Below are positions 44,501 to 52,490 of a stretch of DNA of 64,000 nucleotides, piece after piece (position 1 is the stretch's first letter; every line of letters begins with the position of its first letter). The notes under the pieces are model-generated. The model was given only the letters and a program-made list of their open reading frames with translations, was not told where the DNA came from and searched no databases. This DNA is from Lichenicola sp964236105 (GTDB lineage Bacteria > Pseudomonadota > Alphaproteobacteria > Acetobacterales > Acetobacteraceae), in contig CAXSBC010000009.1 in the NCBI GenBank assembly GCA_964236105.1, forward strand, positions 1-64,000. The letters run 5' to 3'. Position numbers and translations under genes: made by a program.

Positions 44501-44694
44501 GTCGCCACCGTCTGCGCGACCACTTCCGCGGACGCGCCCGGGTAGCTGGTGCTCACCTGCACCGTCGGCGGCACGATCTCGGGATATTGCGCGATCGGCA
44601 GCGTGACCAGCGCGCCGAGCCCGATCAGCGTGATGAACACGCTGATCACGGTGGCCAGGATCGGCCGGTCGATGAAGACGTGGGAGAGACGCAT
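41539..44694 (-). CDS. RND efflux pump inner-membrane permease (HAE1/AcrB type)
   Basis: 1,051 aa, standard for AcrB-like hydrophobe/amphiphile exporters. Twelve membrane segments and two large periplasmic loops in a tandem repeat. The proton-relay pair Asp-Asp is in VGIVVDDAIVVVENVERN on helix 4. The starting MRLSHVFIDRPILATVIS is the typical first helix, and QEQKGTPTLLVFG-like sequence follows in the second half. It exports drugs, dyes or solvents through a tripartite complex. The adaptor gene lies 12 bp upstream in the same direction. No outer-membrane factor gene is present in the window, so a distant TolC-like protein would be used. Confidence 0.95.
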   Translation of the reverse strand: MRLSHVFIDRPILATVISVFITLIGLGALVTLPIAQYPEIVPPTVQVSTSYPGASAEVVAQTVATPLEQQINGVENMLYLSSQSTGDGKLTLTVTFRIGTDLNTAQVLTQNRVSDAVPRLPDDVQRLGVTVKKATPNILMVVHLISPDGSRDQLYISNYATLYVKDSLARLPGVGDVQIFGGRDYAMRVWLDPDKVAAYGMTAGDVVAALRAQNVQVSGGILNQPPVASHEAFQLNVQTLGRLKTPEQFGNILIKSDTQGRVTRIRDVGRVEVGAADYGTSAYLDSGRAVPLLIFAQPGSNSLAVEHSVLATMKTLSKSFPPGLSQTVIYDPTEFIAQSVHEVVRSIAIAIALVVAVVILFLQTWRASLVPVIAIPISLIGTFAVLAALGFSLNNLSLFGLVLAVGIVVDDAIVVVENVERNLALGMTPPEAAHRTMDEVGGALIAIALTLCAVFVPAAFLSGISGEFFRQFAVTISASTIISCVVSLTLSPALCAVLLRAHTAGHQARPGIATRLVQRGFGLFNAGFDRLSKGYARLTTRLVQALGLVLLVYAGLIGLTAFQFSRAPLGFIPEQDQGYLITILQLPPGATLDRTEAIVRQATAIIMQTPGVAHAVPFAGLDATTFTNASNDGTIFSKFDSFENRARSHLTADTILADLRARLSVIQGAFTLTIGPPPVQGIGSAGGFKMMVQDRQGAGSAELEKAAQSVAAAANKDPDFAGVFTLFSTRTPSVYADIDREKAEKVGLTPGEVFEAMQVYLGSTYINDFNFLGRTFEVIAQADEPFRRTTDDIGRLRARNASGQMIPIGTVARFSNITAPYRVPRYDLYPAAEIMGAAAPGVASGTALARMAQIASSVLPNGFGFEWTELAYQQEQKGTPTLLVFGAAALFVFLVLAAQYESLKLPLAVILIVPMCLLAAVTGLLARGMSIDILAQIGFVVLVGLAAKNAILIVEFARQSEAEGNHPAAAAVHAARTRLRPILMTSFAFILGVLPLAVATGAGAEMRQSLGTAVLFGMLGVTGFGLLFTPAFYTVVRSLGRRRVRVRESVG

Positions 44695-44706
44695 GCTCCG
44701 GCGCTC

Positions 44707-45963
44707 CTAGCCCTGGTCGTCGTCGGAGAGATGGATGGCGCCCGGCTGGGGCGTGACCTTCATGCCGGGCTGGGCGCGCATCAGCCCGTCGATGATCACC
44801 CGGTCAGTGGACTTGAGCCCGCTCTGCACGATGCGCAGCCCGTCGCGCAGCGCGCCCGTCCGCACGGGCCTGGGGACCACGCTGCCGTCGGCCGCCACCG
44901 TCATCACCATCTGCTGCGACTGGTCGAGCATCACCGAGGAATCCGGCACCAGCAGCACCGACGCGGCAGGCCCCATGGTCAGGCGCAGCCGCGCGAACTC
45001 GCCCGGCGCGATCGTGAGCTGGGCGTTGGGCACCGTGGCCCGGACGCGGATCGTGCCGCTGCCGCGATCGACCTGGTTGTCGATGAAGTCGAGCGTGCCG
45101 TGCGTGGTGTAGCGGTTCTCGTCGCCGAGGCTGATATCCACCGGGCTGCCGGCAGGGCCCTGCTGGCCGGAATGGGCGCGGGAGAAGGCGAGATACTCGG
45201 CCTCGCTCATGTCGAAATCCAGATGGATCGGATCGAGCGAGACCAGCGTGGTCAGCAGCGTCGTCGGCGCGCTGCCGGCGCGGCTGCCGCTCACCAGGCT
45301 GCCGATGGAGACGCGGTGATTGCTGATCCGTCCGGTGAAGGGGGCGGCGACATGGCAGTATTCGAGGTCGAGCTCGGCGTCGCGGACGGTGGCCTTCGCC
45401 TGGTCGAGCGTCGCCTGCGCCGCGCGCTGGTCGGCATCGCGCTGGTCGACATCCTGGGCGGTGCCGAAATCCGAATGCTTGAGCTGCTGGGCGCGCCAGA
45501 ACTGGCTGCCGGCCAGCACCAGCCGGGCCTGCGCGCTCTGCACCTGGGCCACCGCCTGCGCCAGCCGGATCTCGTAGGGACGCGGATCGATGACGAACAG
45601 CAGGTCGCCCTTGTGCACGATCTGGCCGTCAGTGAAATGGATCTCGGTCAGCGTGCCGCCGACCTGCGCCCGAAGCTCGACGGCATCCACGGCGGAGAAC
45701 TGGCCGAGAAAGCCGGTGCGCGGCGACAGGGTGCGCGCGAGCGGCGCGCTGACGGTCACCGGCGGCGGCGGCGGCAGGGCCATCGCGGCCCGGCTGGTGC
45801 CGGGACGAGACAGCGCCGCCAAACCCAGGCCGCCGGCCAGCACCAGCGCCGCCCCGCCCAGCAGCCAGGTCCGGCGCGGTCCGCGGCTGCCCGGCCCGGG
45901 CGGCGAGGACATGTCCGGGCGCTTGGCTGCCGGGGTCTCGGGCGTGCTGCTGATGTCGCTCAT
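44707..45963 (-). CDS. RND efflux periplasmic adaptor (membrane fusion protein)
   Basis: 418 aa from ATG 45963 with GGAAG as ribosome binding site. An N-terminal membrane anchor at about residues 30-53. The lipoyl / barrel-sandwich halves have LRAQVGGTLTEIHFTDGQIVHKGDLLF and AAPFTGRISNHRVSIGSLV motifs (quoted in parts: GGTLTEIHF, VHKGDLLF, APFTGRISNH). A coiled-coil hairpin at about 145-205 lies between them. The beta-barrel and membrane-proximal domains contain PNAQLTIAPGEFARLRL. Together with the permease it forms a tripartite pump. It is divergent from a TetR gene whose candidate operator lies between the two starts. Confidence 0.93.
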   Translation of the reverse strand: MSDISSTPETPAAKRPDMSSPPGPGSRGPRRTWLLGGAALVLAGGLGLAALSRPGTSRAAMALPPPPPVTVSAPLARTLSPRTGFLGQFSAVDAVELRAQVGGTLTEIHFTDGQIVHKGDLLFVIDPRPYEIRLAQAVAQVQSAQARLVLAGSQFWRAQQLKHSDFGTAQDVDQRDADQRAAQATLDQAKATVRDAELDLEYCHVAAPFTGRISNHRVSIGSLVSGSRAGSAPTTLLTTLVSLDPIHLDFDMSEAEYLAFSRAHSGQQGPAGSPVDISLGDENRYTTHGTLDFIDNQVDRGSGTIRVRATVPNAQLTIAPGEFARLRLTMGPAASVLLVPDSSVMLDQSQQMVMTVAADGSVVPRPVRTGALRDGLRIVQSGLKSTDRVIIDGLMRAQPGMKVTPQPGAIHLSDDDQG

Positions 45964-46000
45964 CGTCTTCCGCCTGCTCTTGTCCGGAGGGGGCTTTTCC

Positions 46001-46034
46001 ATACCGGACGATATTGTATCGGATAGTATGGTAT
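46001..46034. promoter_or_regulatory. candidate operator dyad between the RND pump and its TetR regulator
   Basis: A 34-bp imperfect dyad, starting ATACC and ending GGTAT, with matching internal bases around GATATTGTATC. It lies about 38 bp from the adaptor start and 73 bp from the TetR start. It is AT-rich compared with its flanks and is the only clear symmetric sequence in the intergenic region, so it is the best candidate for TetR binding. Confidence 0.5.
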
Positions 46035-46106
46035 CTGGTAAACCGGCTGCAACTCCTCCATGTGGTGGAGGCCGCGGCAGCCGCGTCGGAGGGTAAAGTC
46101 TGGGTC

Positions 46107-46688
46107 ATGGGACGTCACCGGGAGTTCGACATCGATGACGCGTTGTCGGCCGCGCTGCACGTGTTCTGGCTGAAGGGCTTCGAGGGCGCGTCCCTGACCG
46201 ACCTCACCGATGCGATGGCGATCACGCGTCCGAGCCTCTATGCGGCGTTCGGCAACAAGGAGACCCTGTTCCGCAAGGCGCTCGACCGCTACCAGACGAC
46301 CTGCATGGCGTTCCTGGCCTGTGCCCTGGACGAGCCGACGGCGCGTCGCGTGGTCGAGACGATGCTCTACGGCTATGCCGACGCGCAGACCGACCAAGCC
46401 CATCCGCCCGGCTGCCTCGGCACCAACGGCGCGCTGGTCTGCTCGGAGGCGGCCGATCCGGTCCGCCGGGAGCTGATCCGCCGGCGGGAAGCCAGCGAGG
46501 CCGAACTGCGCGCGCGCCTGGACCGCGCGGTCTCGGACGGCGATCTCGCCGCCGACACCGACACGATCGACCTCGCCAGCTACGTGATGACGATCGTGCA
46601 CGGCATGTCGGTGCAGGCCGCGTCCGGAGCCGATCGCGAGACGCTCTATGCGGTGGTCAGGACCGCGCTGCGCGCCTGGCCGGAATGA
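46107..46688 (+). CDS. TetR/AcrR-family regulator of the RND pump
   Basis: 193 aa from ATG 46107; the frame is open upstream to 46014 but that part overlaps the putative operator. N-terminal HTH: REFDIDDALSAALHVFW, then FEGASLTDLTDAMAITRPSLYAAFGNKETLF at residues about 28-58 (helix pair and the RPSLYAAFGNK turn). The C-terminal region has PPGCLGTNGALV, as in regulators that sense small aromatic or cationic drugs. The position, divergent from the efflux operon, makes it the likely repressor of that operon. Confidence 0.9.
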   Translation: MGRHREFDIDDALSAALHVFWLKGFEGASLTDLTDAMAITRPSLYAAFGNKETLFRKALDRYQTTCMAFLACALDEPTARRVVETMLYGYADAQTDQAHPPGCLGTNGALVCSEAADPVRRELIRRREASEAELRARLDRAVSDGDLAADTDTIDLASYVMTIVHGMSVQAASGADRETLYAVVRTALRAWPE

Positions 46689-46719
46689 CCGTCCCGGGCG
46701 CGGGGACAGCCGGACCGGC

Positions 46720-47922
46720 TCAGGCGAGTGCCGCGCAGAACGACGCGATCCGGCGGCAGGCCTCGATCAGGCTCTCGTCGTCGGAGGCGATGCTGAGCCG
46801 CAGAAACGGGCTCATGCCGAACGCGCTGCCGGCGACCACCGCCACGTGCTGTTCCTCCAGCAGCGCCAGCGCGAACGCCTCGTCGCCATCGATCGGCCGG
46901 CCGCCGGCGCTGGTGCGTCCGAGGCAGCCGGCGATGCCGGGATAGGCATAGAAGGCGCCGTCCGGCATCGCGCAGCTGACGCCCGGGATCGCGCGCATCG
47001 CCTGCACCACCAGATCGCGCCGGCGCCGGTAGGTCTCGCGCATGACCGGCAGCAGCGCCTGCGGTCCATCCAGCGCCGCCGTGGCCGCCGCCTGGGCGAT
47101 CGAGCACGCGCCCGAGGTGGTGTTGCCCTGCACCACCGCCATCGCCCTGATCAGCGACGCCGGGCCGCCCGCATAGCCGATGCGCCAGCCGGTCATCGCA
47201 TAGCTCTTGGACACCCCCGACAGCGTCAGCACCCGGTCGCGCAGCTCCGGCACCGCGCAGGCGAGCGACGCATGCGGCGCGGTCCCGAACACCAGATGCT
47301 CGTAGATCTCGTCGCACAGGATCCAGACATCGGGATGACGCAGCAGCACCTGTCCCAGCGCCGCGAGATCCGCGTGCGAACAGACCGCCCCGGTCGGGTT
47401 GTTGGGGAAGTTCAGGATCACCCACCGGGTGCGCGGCGTGATCGCCTGCTCGAGCGTGTCCGGCCGCAGCCGGAAGCCGTCCGCCTCCAGGCACGCCGCG
47501 GTCACCGGCACCCCGCCCAGCATCTCCACGATCAGCGGGTAGCTCGCCCAGTACGGGCTCGGGATCACCACCTCGGCGCCCGGATCGAGTGTCGCCATCA
47601 GCGCGTCGAACAGGATCTGCTTGCCGCCATTGGCGACGATGATCTCGTCCGCCGCGTAGTCGAGGCGGTTCTCGCGCGAGAACTTGGCGCGCACCGCCCG
47701 CTTCAGCGCCGCGGTGCCGTCGGTCGGCGGATACTTGGTCTGCCCGGCCAGCGCCGCGTCGTGCGCGGCCTGGATGGCATGCATCGGCGTGGCGAAATCG
47801 GGCTCGCCGAGGGCCAGCGAGATCACGCGGTGGCCCTGCTCGCGCAGCCGGCGCGCCCTGGCCGACATGGCGATCGTCGCCGGCTCGGACAGCCGCGACA
47901 GACGGGCGGCGAGCTGGGGCAT
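46720..47922 (-). CDS. class I/II pyridoxal-phosphate-dependent aminotransferase (copy 1)
   Basis: 400 aa. Fold-type I aminotransferase of the AspC/AAT-1 beta branch. Near the N-terminus is LALGEPDFATP; NFPNNPTGAV contains the substrate-binding Asn; DEIYEHL follows with the Asp that binds the pyridine nitrogen; the Schiff-base Lys is in SGVSKSYAMTGWRIGY near residue 237; and a C-terminal Arg lies in the FLRLSIA region. It transfers amino groups between amino acids and 2-oxo acids. It lies 21 bp from a second aminotransferase of identical length on the same strand, with clear sequence similarity throughout. Confidence 0.92.
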   Translation of the reverse strand: MPQLAARLSRLSEPATIAMSARARRLREQGHRVISLALGEPDFATPMHAIQAAHDAALAGQTKYPPTDGTAALKRAVRAKFSRENRLDYAADEIIVANGGKQILFDALMATLDPGAEVVIPSPYWASYPLIVEMLGGVPVTAACLEADGFRLRPDTLEQAITPRTRWVILNFPNNPTGAVCSHADLAALGQVLLRHPDVWILCDEIYEHLVFGTAPHASLACAVPELRDRVLTLSGVSKSYAMTGWRIGYAGGPASLIRAMAVVQGNTTSGACSIAQAAATAALDGPQALLPVMRETYRRRRDLVVQAMRAIPGVSCAMPDGAFYAYPGIAGCLGRTSAGGRPIDGDEAFALALLEEQHVAVVAGSAFGMSPFLRLSIASDDESLIEACRRIASFCAALA

Positions 47923-47943
47923 GTGACGTCCTTGCGAAGCCTG

Positions 47944-49146
47944 TCAGCTCAGGGAGGCGCAGAACCGCTGGATGCGGGTGCAGCCCTCGCGCAGGCTCTC
48001 GGTGTCGGTGGCGTACGACACGCGGAAATGGCCGGGGAACACGAAGGCCGCGCCAGGCACCGCGGCGACGCCCTGCTCCTCCAGCAGCGCGGTCACGAAG
48101 GCCTCGTCGCCCTCGATCAGGACGCCGCCGGGACTGGTCCTGCCGATGCAGCCCTGCATGGAGGGATACACGTAGAAGGCACCCTCCGGCTTGTGGCAGG
48201 CGAGGCCCGGTGCGGCGTTCAGCATCTCCACCACCAGGTCCCGGCGCGCCTGGTAGGTGCGCACCATCTCGGCGATGAAGTCCTGCGGACCCGACAGCGC
48301 CTCGAGCGCCGCCGCCTGGCTGATCGAGGACGGGTTCGACGTGGACTGGCTCTGCAGCTTGTCCATCGCCTTGATCAGCACCGCCGGCGCGCCGGCGAAG
48401 CCGATGCGCCAGCCGGTCATGGCATAGGCCTTGGAGCAGCCGTTCATCGTCACCGTGCGCGAGCGCAGCCGGGGCTCGACCTGCACGACCGTGGCGGCGC
48501 GCAGCCCGTCATAGATCAGCTTGTCGTAGATGTCGTCGGTGAAGATCCAGATGTCGGGATGGCGCAGCAGCACGTCGCAGATCGGCCGCAGATCCTCGGC
48601 CGAATAGGCGGCCCCGGTGGGGTTGTTCGGCGAGTTCAGCATGAACCACTTGGTCCGCGGCGTGATCGCCGCCTCCAGATCCTCCGCCCGCAGCCTGAAG
48701 CCGGAATTCGGCCCGCACGGGACGATCACCGGCGTGCCGTCGGCCAGCGCCACGATGTCGGGATAGGACACCCAGCAGGGCGACGGGATGATGACCTCGT
48801 CGCCCGCATCGAGCGTCGCCACCATCGCGTTGTAGATCACCTGCTTGCCGCCGGTGGAGACGATGATCTCGTCGGCGCTGTAATCCAGGCCCGAGTCCAG
48901 GCGGAACCGCGCCGCCACCGCCTGCTTCAGCGCGGGCGTGCCGGAGACGTCGGTATACTTGGTCTGCCCGGCGGCGATCGCGCGGATCGCCGCCTGCTTG
49001 ACGTTCTCGGGCGTGTCGAAATCGGGCTCTCCCGCCGACAGGCTGATCACGTCGCGGCCGGCCGCCTTCAGCGCGCGCGCCTTGGTCGAGATCGCGATCG
49101 TCTGGCTCGGGCTGATCTTGTTCAGGCGGGCGGCGATGAGGTCCAT
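47944..49146 (-). CDS. class I/II pyridoxal-phosphate-dependent aminotransferase (copy 2)
   Basis: 400 aa. Closer to the canonical alphaproteobacterial aspartate aminotransferase: SLSAGEPDFDTPENVK near residue 36, LNSPNNPTGAAY, TDDIYDKLIYDG, the Schiff-base Lys in NGCSKAYAMTGWRIGFAG near 237, and FRVSYATDTESL at the C-terminus. It is a tandem paralog of the downstream copy, and both genes are likely one transcript. This copy fits an AspC/AatA role; the downstream copy is more diverged, especially in the DEIYEHL and GNTTSGACS regions, so it may have a different amino-donor range. Confidence 0.92.
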   Translation of the reverse strand: MDLIAARLNKISPSQTIAISTKARALKAAGRDVISLSAGEPDFDTPENVKQAAIRAIAAGQTKYTDVSGTPALKQAVAARFRLDSGLDYSADEIIVSTGGKQVIYNAMVATLDAGDEVIIPSPCWVSYPDIVALADGTPVIVPCGPNSGFRLRAEDLEAAITPRTKWFMLNSPNNPTGAAYSAEDLRPICDVLLRHPDIWIFTDDIYDKLIYDGLRAATVVQVEPRLRSRTVTMNGCSKAYAMTGWRIGFAGAPAVLIKAMDKLQSQSTSNPSSISQAAALEALSGPQDFIAEMVRTYQARRDLVVEMLNAAPGLACHKPEGAFYVYPSMQGCIGRTSPGGVLIEGDEAFVTALLEEQGVAAVPGAAFVFPGHFRVSYATDTESLREGCTRIQRFCASLS

Positions 49147-49258
49147 GATGAGTTCTGCCAGCAGCTTCAGGTGCGGCGCCGAGGCTAGTGCGGCTGGCCG
49201 GCCGAGGAAACCGCCGCTGCGGCAAGGCTGCGTCCCGGCAGCGCGGCATGGCGCGGCA

Positions 49259-50728
49259 TCAGCCGATCGCGAACAGGTTGCAGCCCCAGCCCGGCAGGTC
49301 GAGATAGAGCCCGGCCGCCATGATCTCGGCCCCGTCGCGCTCGTAGCGTTCCGGGCCCAGGCGGTCCGACAGGGCGATCCTCCCCTCGCCCAGCAGCATG
49401 GGCAGCCGGCATTGTCCGCGGTCGGGTCCGTAATTGGCCGCCAGCAGGTATCTCGGACCGGACCCGTCGTGCCAGAGGGCGGCCACGAAGCGCTCGTGGC
49501 TGGGATTGCCGTCCCAGGCCGCCACCGGCGCCAGCGCCTCGTAGCGCCCGTCGCACAGCGCCGGCCCTGCCAGCGCCGGCAGCAGCGCGCGGTAGAAGCC
49601 GAGCACCGCCTCGTCGACCGGCTCGTCCGGGCCGCGATCGAGATGGATGGGGATGTGGGTGCGCAGGCCCTCGAGCTGGCCCTGGTGCAGCAGGCGCAGG
49701 CCGGGTGCCGCGAGCGCCAGCAGGGCCGCCGCCCGGTGCTGCGGCCAGGCGAAGGCGGCGGCGGCGCGCGGCTCGTCGTGGTTCTCCAGGAAGCGCACCA
49801 GATGCGCCTGGCGCCCCGGCTCGGCGCTCAGGCCGTCGCGAACCCGGCCGGCATCGCCGTCGCGCAGGCCGTCATAGAGCGCCTTGTCGTAGGCGACGTC
49901 GAACCCCTCCCCGATCAGCCTGTGCTCCAGTCCCCAATAGACCTCCGCCATGAAGCGGACGCCCGGATGCAGCGCCCGCGCCGCCGCGATCGCGTCCGGC
50001 CAGAACGGCGCCACGCTGCGGCCGTCCAGCTGGGCCGCCCAGGTACGCTCGAAGACGTCCGGCAGCAGCAGCATCGCCATGTCGCAGCGCACGCCGTCGC
50101 ACTGGCCTGCGACCGAGAGCAGCATCTCCGCCATCGCCGTCCGCGTTTCCGGACTGGCGTAGTCGAGCTGGATCGTGTCGGGCCAGCCGGGGAAATACGG
50201 GTCGCGTCCGTGCGCCACGATGCCGTGCGCGAGACGGAGCCAGTTCTGCGGCTGCGCCGACAGGTCCGCCTCGGTGCCGCGCACGAACAGCGACGGACGC
50301 AGGCTCGCCCAGGGATGATCGGGCGCCACGTGGTTGGGCACGAAATCCAGCATCAGCCGCAGGCCGGCCCGGTTCGCCCGCGCACGCAGCCGGGCCAGCG
50401 CCGGGTTGCCGCCGAACGCCGCCTCGGCGCCGTAGCCCGCGACCGCGAACGGCGAGCCGCAGACATCCTCTGGCGACAGGTCCGGCAGCGCCTCGCGAAA
50501 GCCCGGCTGCCAGGCGGCGGTCTCGCGCGAGATCGCCCGGCCCGCAGCACCCGTCTGCCACACCCCCAGGAACCAGAGCCAGTCGAAGCCCAGCGCGCGC
50601 AGGGCGGCCAGCGCCTCGTCCGGGACGTCGTCGAAGCCGGCCTGGCGGCCCAGCACCGTCGACATGGCGCGCATCAGCACGCGGGTGTTGATCTGGTAGA
50701 GCAGCGGGTTCAGCGGCAGCGCGTCCAT
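49259..50728 (-). CDS. glycoside hydrolase family 13 (alpha-amylase-like) protein
   Basis: 489 aa, cytosolic (no signal peptide). The GH13 conserved regions appear in order: DFVPNHVAPDH (region I), GVRCDMAML (region II, nucleophile Asp), FMAEVYWG (region III, acid Glu) and FLENHDEPR (region IV). The N-terminus starts directly with LYQINTRV, like maltose-forming or trehalose-linked enzymes without extra carbohydrate-binding modules. The C-terminal 100 residues form the usual beta domain. The substrate is probably a malto-oligosaccharide or related alpha-glucan, but the subfamily is not decided. It ends 31 bp from gluQRS on the same strand, so both may be on one transcript. Confidence 0.88.
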   Translation of the reverse strand: MDALPLNPLLYQINTRVLMRAMSTVLGRQAGFDDVPDEALAALRALGFDWLWFLGVWQTGAAGRAISRETAAWQPGFREALPDLSPEDVCGSPFAVAGYGAEAAFGGNPALARLRARANRAGLRLMLDFVPNHVAPDHPWASLRPSLFVRGTEADLSAQPQNWLRLAHGIVAHGRDPYFPGWPDTIQLDYASPETRTAMAEMLLSVAGQCDGVRCDMAMLLLPDVFERTWAAQLDGRSVAPFWPDAIAAARALHPGVRFMAEVYWGLEHRLIGEGFDVAYDKALYDGLRDGDAGRVRDGLSAEPGRQAHLVRFLENHDEPRAAAAFAWPQHRAAALLALAAPGLRLLHQGQLEGLRTHIPIHLDRGPDEPVDEAVLGFYRALLPALAGPALCDGRYEALAPVAAWDGNPSHERFVAALWHDGSGPRYLLAANYGPDRGQCRLPMLLGEGRIALSDRLGPERYERDGAEIMAAGLYLDLPGWGCNLFAIG

Positions 50729-50759
50729 GCGGGTCCCTCCACGGCGACGATATGCCGGC

Positions 50760-51605
50760 TCAAGGGAATCCCGCCATCGCCCGGATGCGGGCGGGTGTGG
50801 CGCCGTCCGCCCGCATGTGGCGCAGGCTCAAGACACCGTCGCGCTTGGCCAGGCGGCGTCCGGCATCGTCGCGCAGCAGGCCGTGATGCGCATAGCCGGG
50901 CTCAGGCCAGCCCATCAGCGCCTGCAGCAGCCGGTGCAGGTCGCTGCTGGGCTCGAGATCGACCCCGCGCGTGACCAGCGTCACCCCCTGCCGGGCATCG
51001 TCGTGGGTGACGCACAGGTGGTAGCTGGCCGACACCTCCTTGCGCGCCAGCACCACGTCGCCGAACAGCGCCGGCCGGCAGACGATCCGGCCTTTTGCTT
51101 CCTCCAGGCGATCGAGCGGCCCCGCCTGCCGGACGGCCTCGGCCATGTCGAGGCGCAGGGCCGGCACCTGCCCCCCGGCCAGCCGCGCCGCCCGTTCGGA
51201 GGGCTCCAGCCGACGGCAGGTGCCGGGATAGAGCGACGAGCCGTCCGGCGCCTGGTGCGGCGCCGAGCCGGAGGCCGCGATATCGGCCAGGATGTCGGCG
51301 CGGGTGCAGAAGCAGGGATAGAGCAGCCCCCGCTCCGCCAGTCCGTTCAGGGCCGCGCGGTATTCGTCCAGATGCGCCGACTGCACCCGGACCGGGCCGT
51401 CCCAGTCGAGCCCGGCCCAGGCGAGATCCTCGACGACTGCGGCAGCGAAGTCGGGCCGGCAGCGGCCGGGATCGATGTCCTCGAGTCGCAGCAGGAAGCG
51501 TCCGCCGGCCGTCCGGGCCCGGCTCCAGCCGGACAGCGCCGCATGCAGATGGCCCAGATGCAGCAGGCCGGTGGGACTGGGCGCGAACCGGGTCACGAGC
51601 GTCAT
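50760..51605 (-). CDS. gluQ: glutamyl-Q tRNA(Asp) synthetase
   Basis: 281 aa from ATG 51605; ATG 51620 (MPGAAM) is an in-frame alternative. It is a class I glutamyl-tRNA synthetase catalytic domain without the anticodon-binding half: RFAPSPTGLLHLGHLHAA gives the HIGH-type HLGH site, and LAKRDGVLSL the KMSKS-type loop. CFCTRADI, with a nearby CRRLEP, suggests a partial zinc site. GluQ attaches glutamate to the queuosine base of tRNA-Asp in the cytoplasm. A short length and lack of a C-terminal domain separate it from GltX. The adjacent GH13 gene has no functional link to it. Confidence 0.92.
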   Translation of the reverse strand: MTLVTRFAPSPTGLLHLGHLHAALSGWSRARTAGGRFLLRLEDIDPGRCRPDFAAAVVEDLAWAGLDWDGPVRVQSAHLDEYRAALNGLAERGLLYPCFCTRADILADIAASGSAPHQAPDGSSLYPGTCRRLEPSERAARLAGGQVPALRLDMAEAVRQAGPLDRLEEAKGRIVCRPALFGDVVLARKEVSASYHLCVTHDDARQGVTLVTRGVDLEPSSDLHRLLQALMGWPEPGYAHHGLLRDDAGRRLAKRDGVLSLRHMRADGATPARIRAMAGFP

Positions 51606-51892
51606 CGCCGCCCCCGGCATCCCGCCGCCGACGCGGCGCTGCCGCCGCCGGGCGGCCCTCGACTTGCGAATCCCTGTCCGGCCTGCAATAAAACCAACAG
51701 GTTCTCGACGGCGCACCGCGACTGGCGTTTCGTTTGACTGAATGCCCAGGCGATGACGCGACGTCCGTGAAAGGATGCGCTCTTGTTCGACGGCGGCCCG
51801 CACGCTTCGACAATCCACCACGATGCCGCGCTCCGTCCGTCCCGCCGCCGCAGCCCCGGTGCCGAACCCGGCCGCGACGGAGCGGCCGCGGC

Positions 51893-52450
51893 ATGAGCCA
51901 CATCCAGAACCTGCAGACGCTGGTGCTGAACGCCGACATGCAGCCGATGAGCTGGGGGCCGCTGTCGGTCTGGTCCTGGCAGGATGCGCTGGTCGCGGTG
52001 CTGCAGGACCGCGTGACGCCGGTCATCAACTACGACACCGAGGTGCGGTCGGCGACGCGGTCGTTCCCGATCCCGTCGGTGGTGGCGCTGAAGCAGTATC
52101 ATCGCCGCAAGCGCGTCGCCTTCACCCGCTACCACGTGTTCCTGCGCGACGGGTTCCGCTGCCAGTACTGCACCCAGGAGCTGTCGGCCAAGGAGCTGAC
52201 CTTCGACCATGTGGTGCCGCGCTGCCGCGGCGGCATGACGTGCTGGAGCAATGTCGTCACCTGCTGCCAGCGCGACAACCTGCGCAAGGGCAGCCAGTCG
52301 CTGAAGCAAAGCGGCATGCAGCTGCTGCGCAAGCCCTTCGAGCCGTCGCCGCGCCAGGTCGACGAGGCCGCCAAGCGGCATGCGCCGCGCGACAACCTGC
52401 ACAAGACCTGGCTCGACTTCCTGTATTGGGACGCAAGCCTCGACGCCTGA
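51893..52450 (+). CDS. HNH endonuclease
   Basis: 185 aa from ATG 51893; the frame is open upstream, but the region before is unlike protein. The N-terminal LQTLVLNADMQPMS and SVWSWQDALVAVLQ blocks are shared by a conserved family of housekeeping-type bacterial HNH proteins. The HNH domain is at about 90-140: RDGFRCQYC with two Cys, FDHVVPRCRGG with the catalytic His, and WSNVVTCCQRDNLRKG with the Asn and further Cys. This family is widely conserved outside mobile DNA and its role is not established. It is divergent from gluQRS and convergent with marC. Confidence 0.9.
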   Translation: MSHIQNLQTLVLNADMQPMSWGPLSVWSWQDALVAVLQDRVTPVINYDTEVRSATRSFPIPSVVALKQYHRRKRVAFTRYHVFLRDGFRCQYCTQELSAKELTFDHVVPRCRGGMTCWSNVVTCCQRDNLRKGSQSLKQSGMQLLRKPFEPSPRQVDEAAKRHAPRDNLHKTWLDFLYWDASLDA

Positions 52451-52490
52451 TCTGCAGGCGCGGCCCGGCGTCGGCGGCTCCCGCATCCCG

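Noticed and set aside
41347..46026. A 1,559-codon + strand open frame opposite the RND pump genes.
   Set aside because: His/Arg/Gln/Asp-rich shadow of the two efflux genes, whose motifs are unmistakable on the other strand.
46648..50974. Very long + strand open frames opposite the aminotransferases and GH13 gene.
   Set aside because: Arg/Ala/Gly-rich shadows without start signals. The minus-strand genes explain the coding bias.
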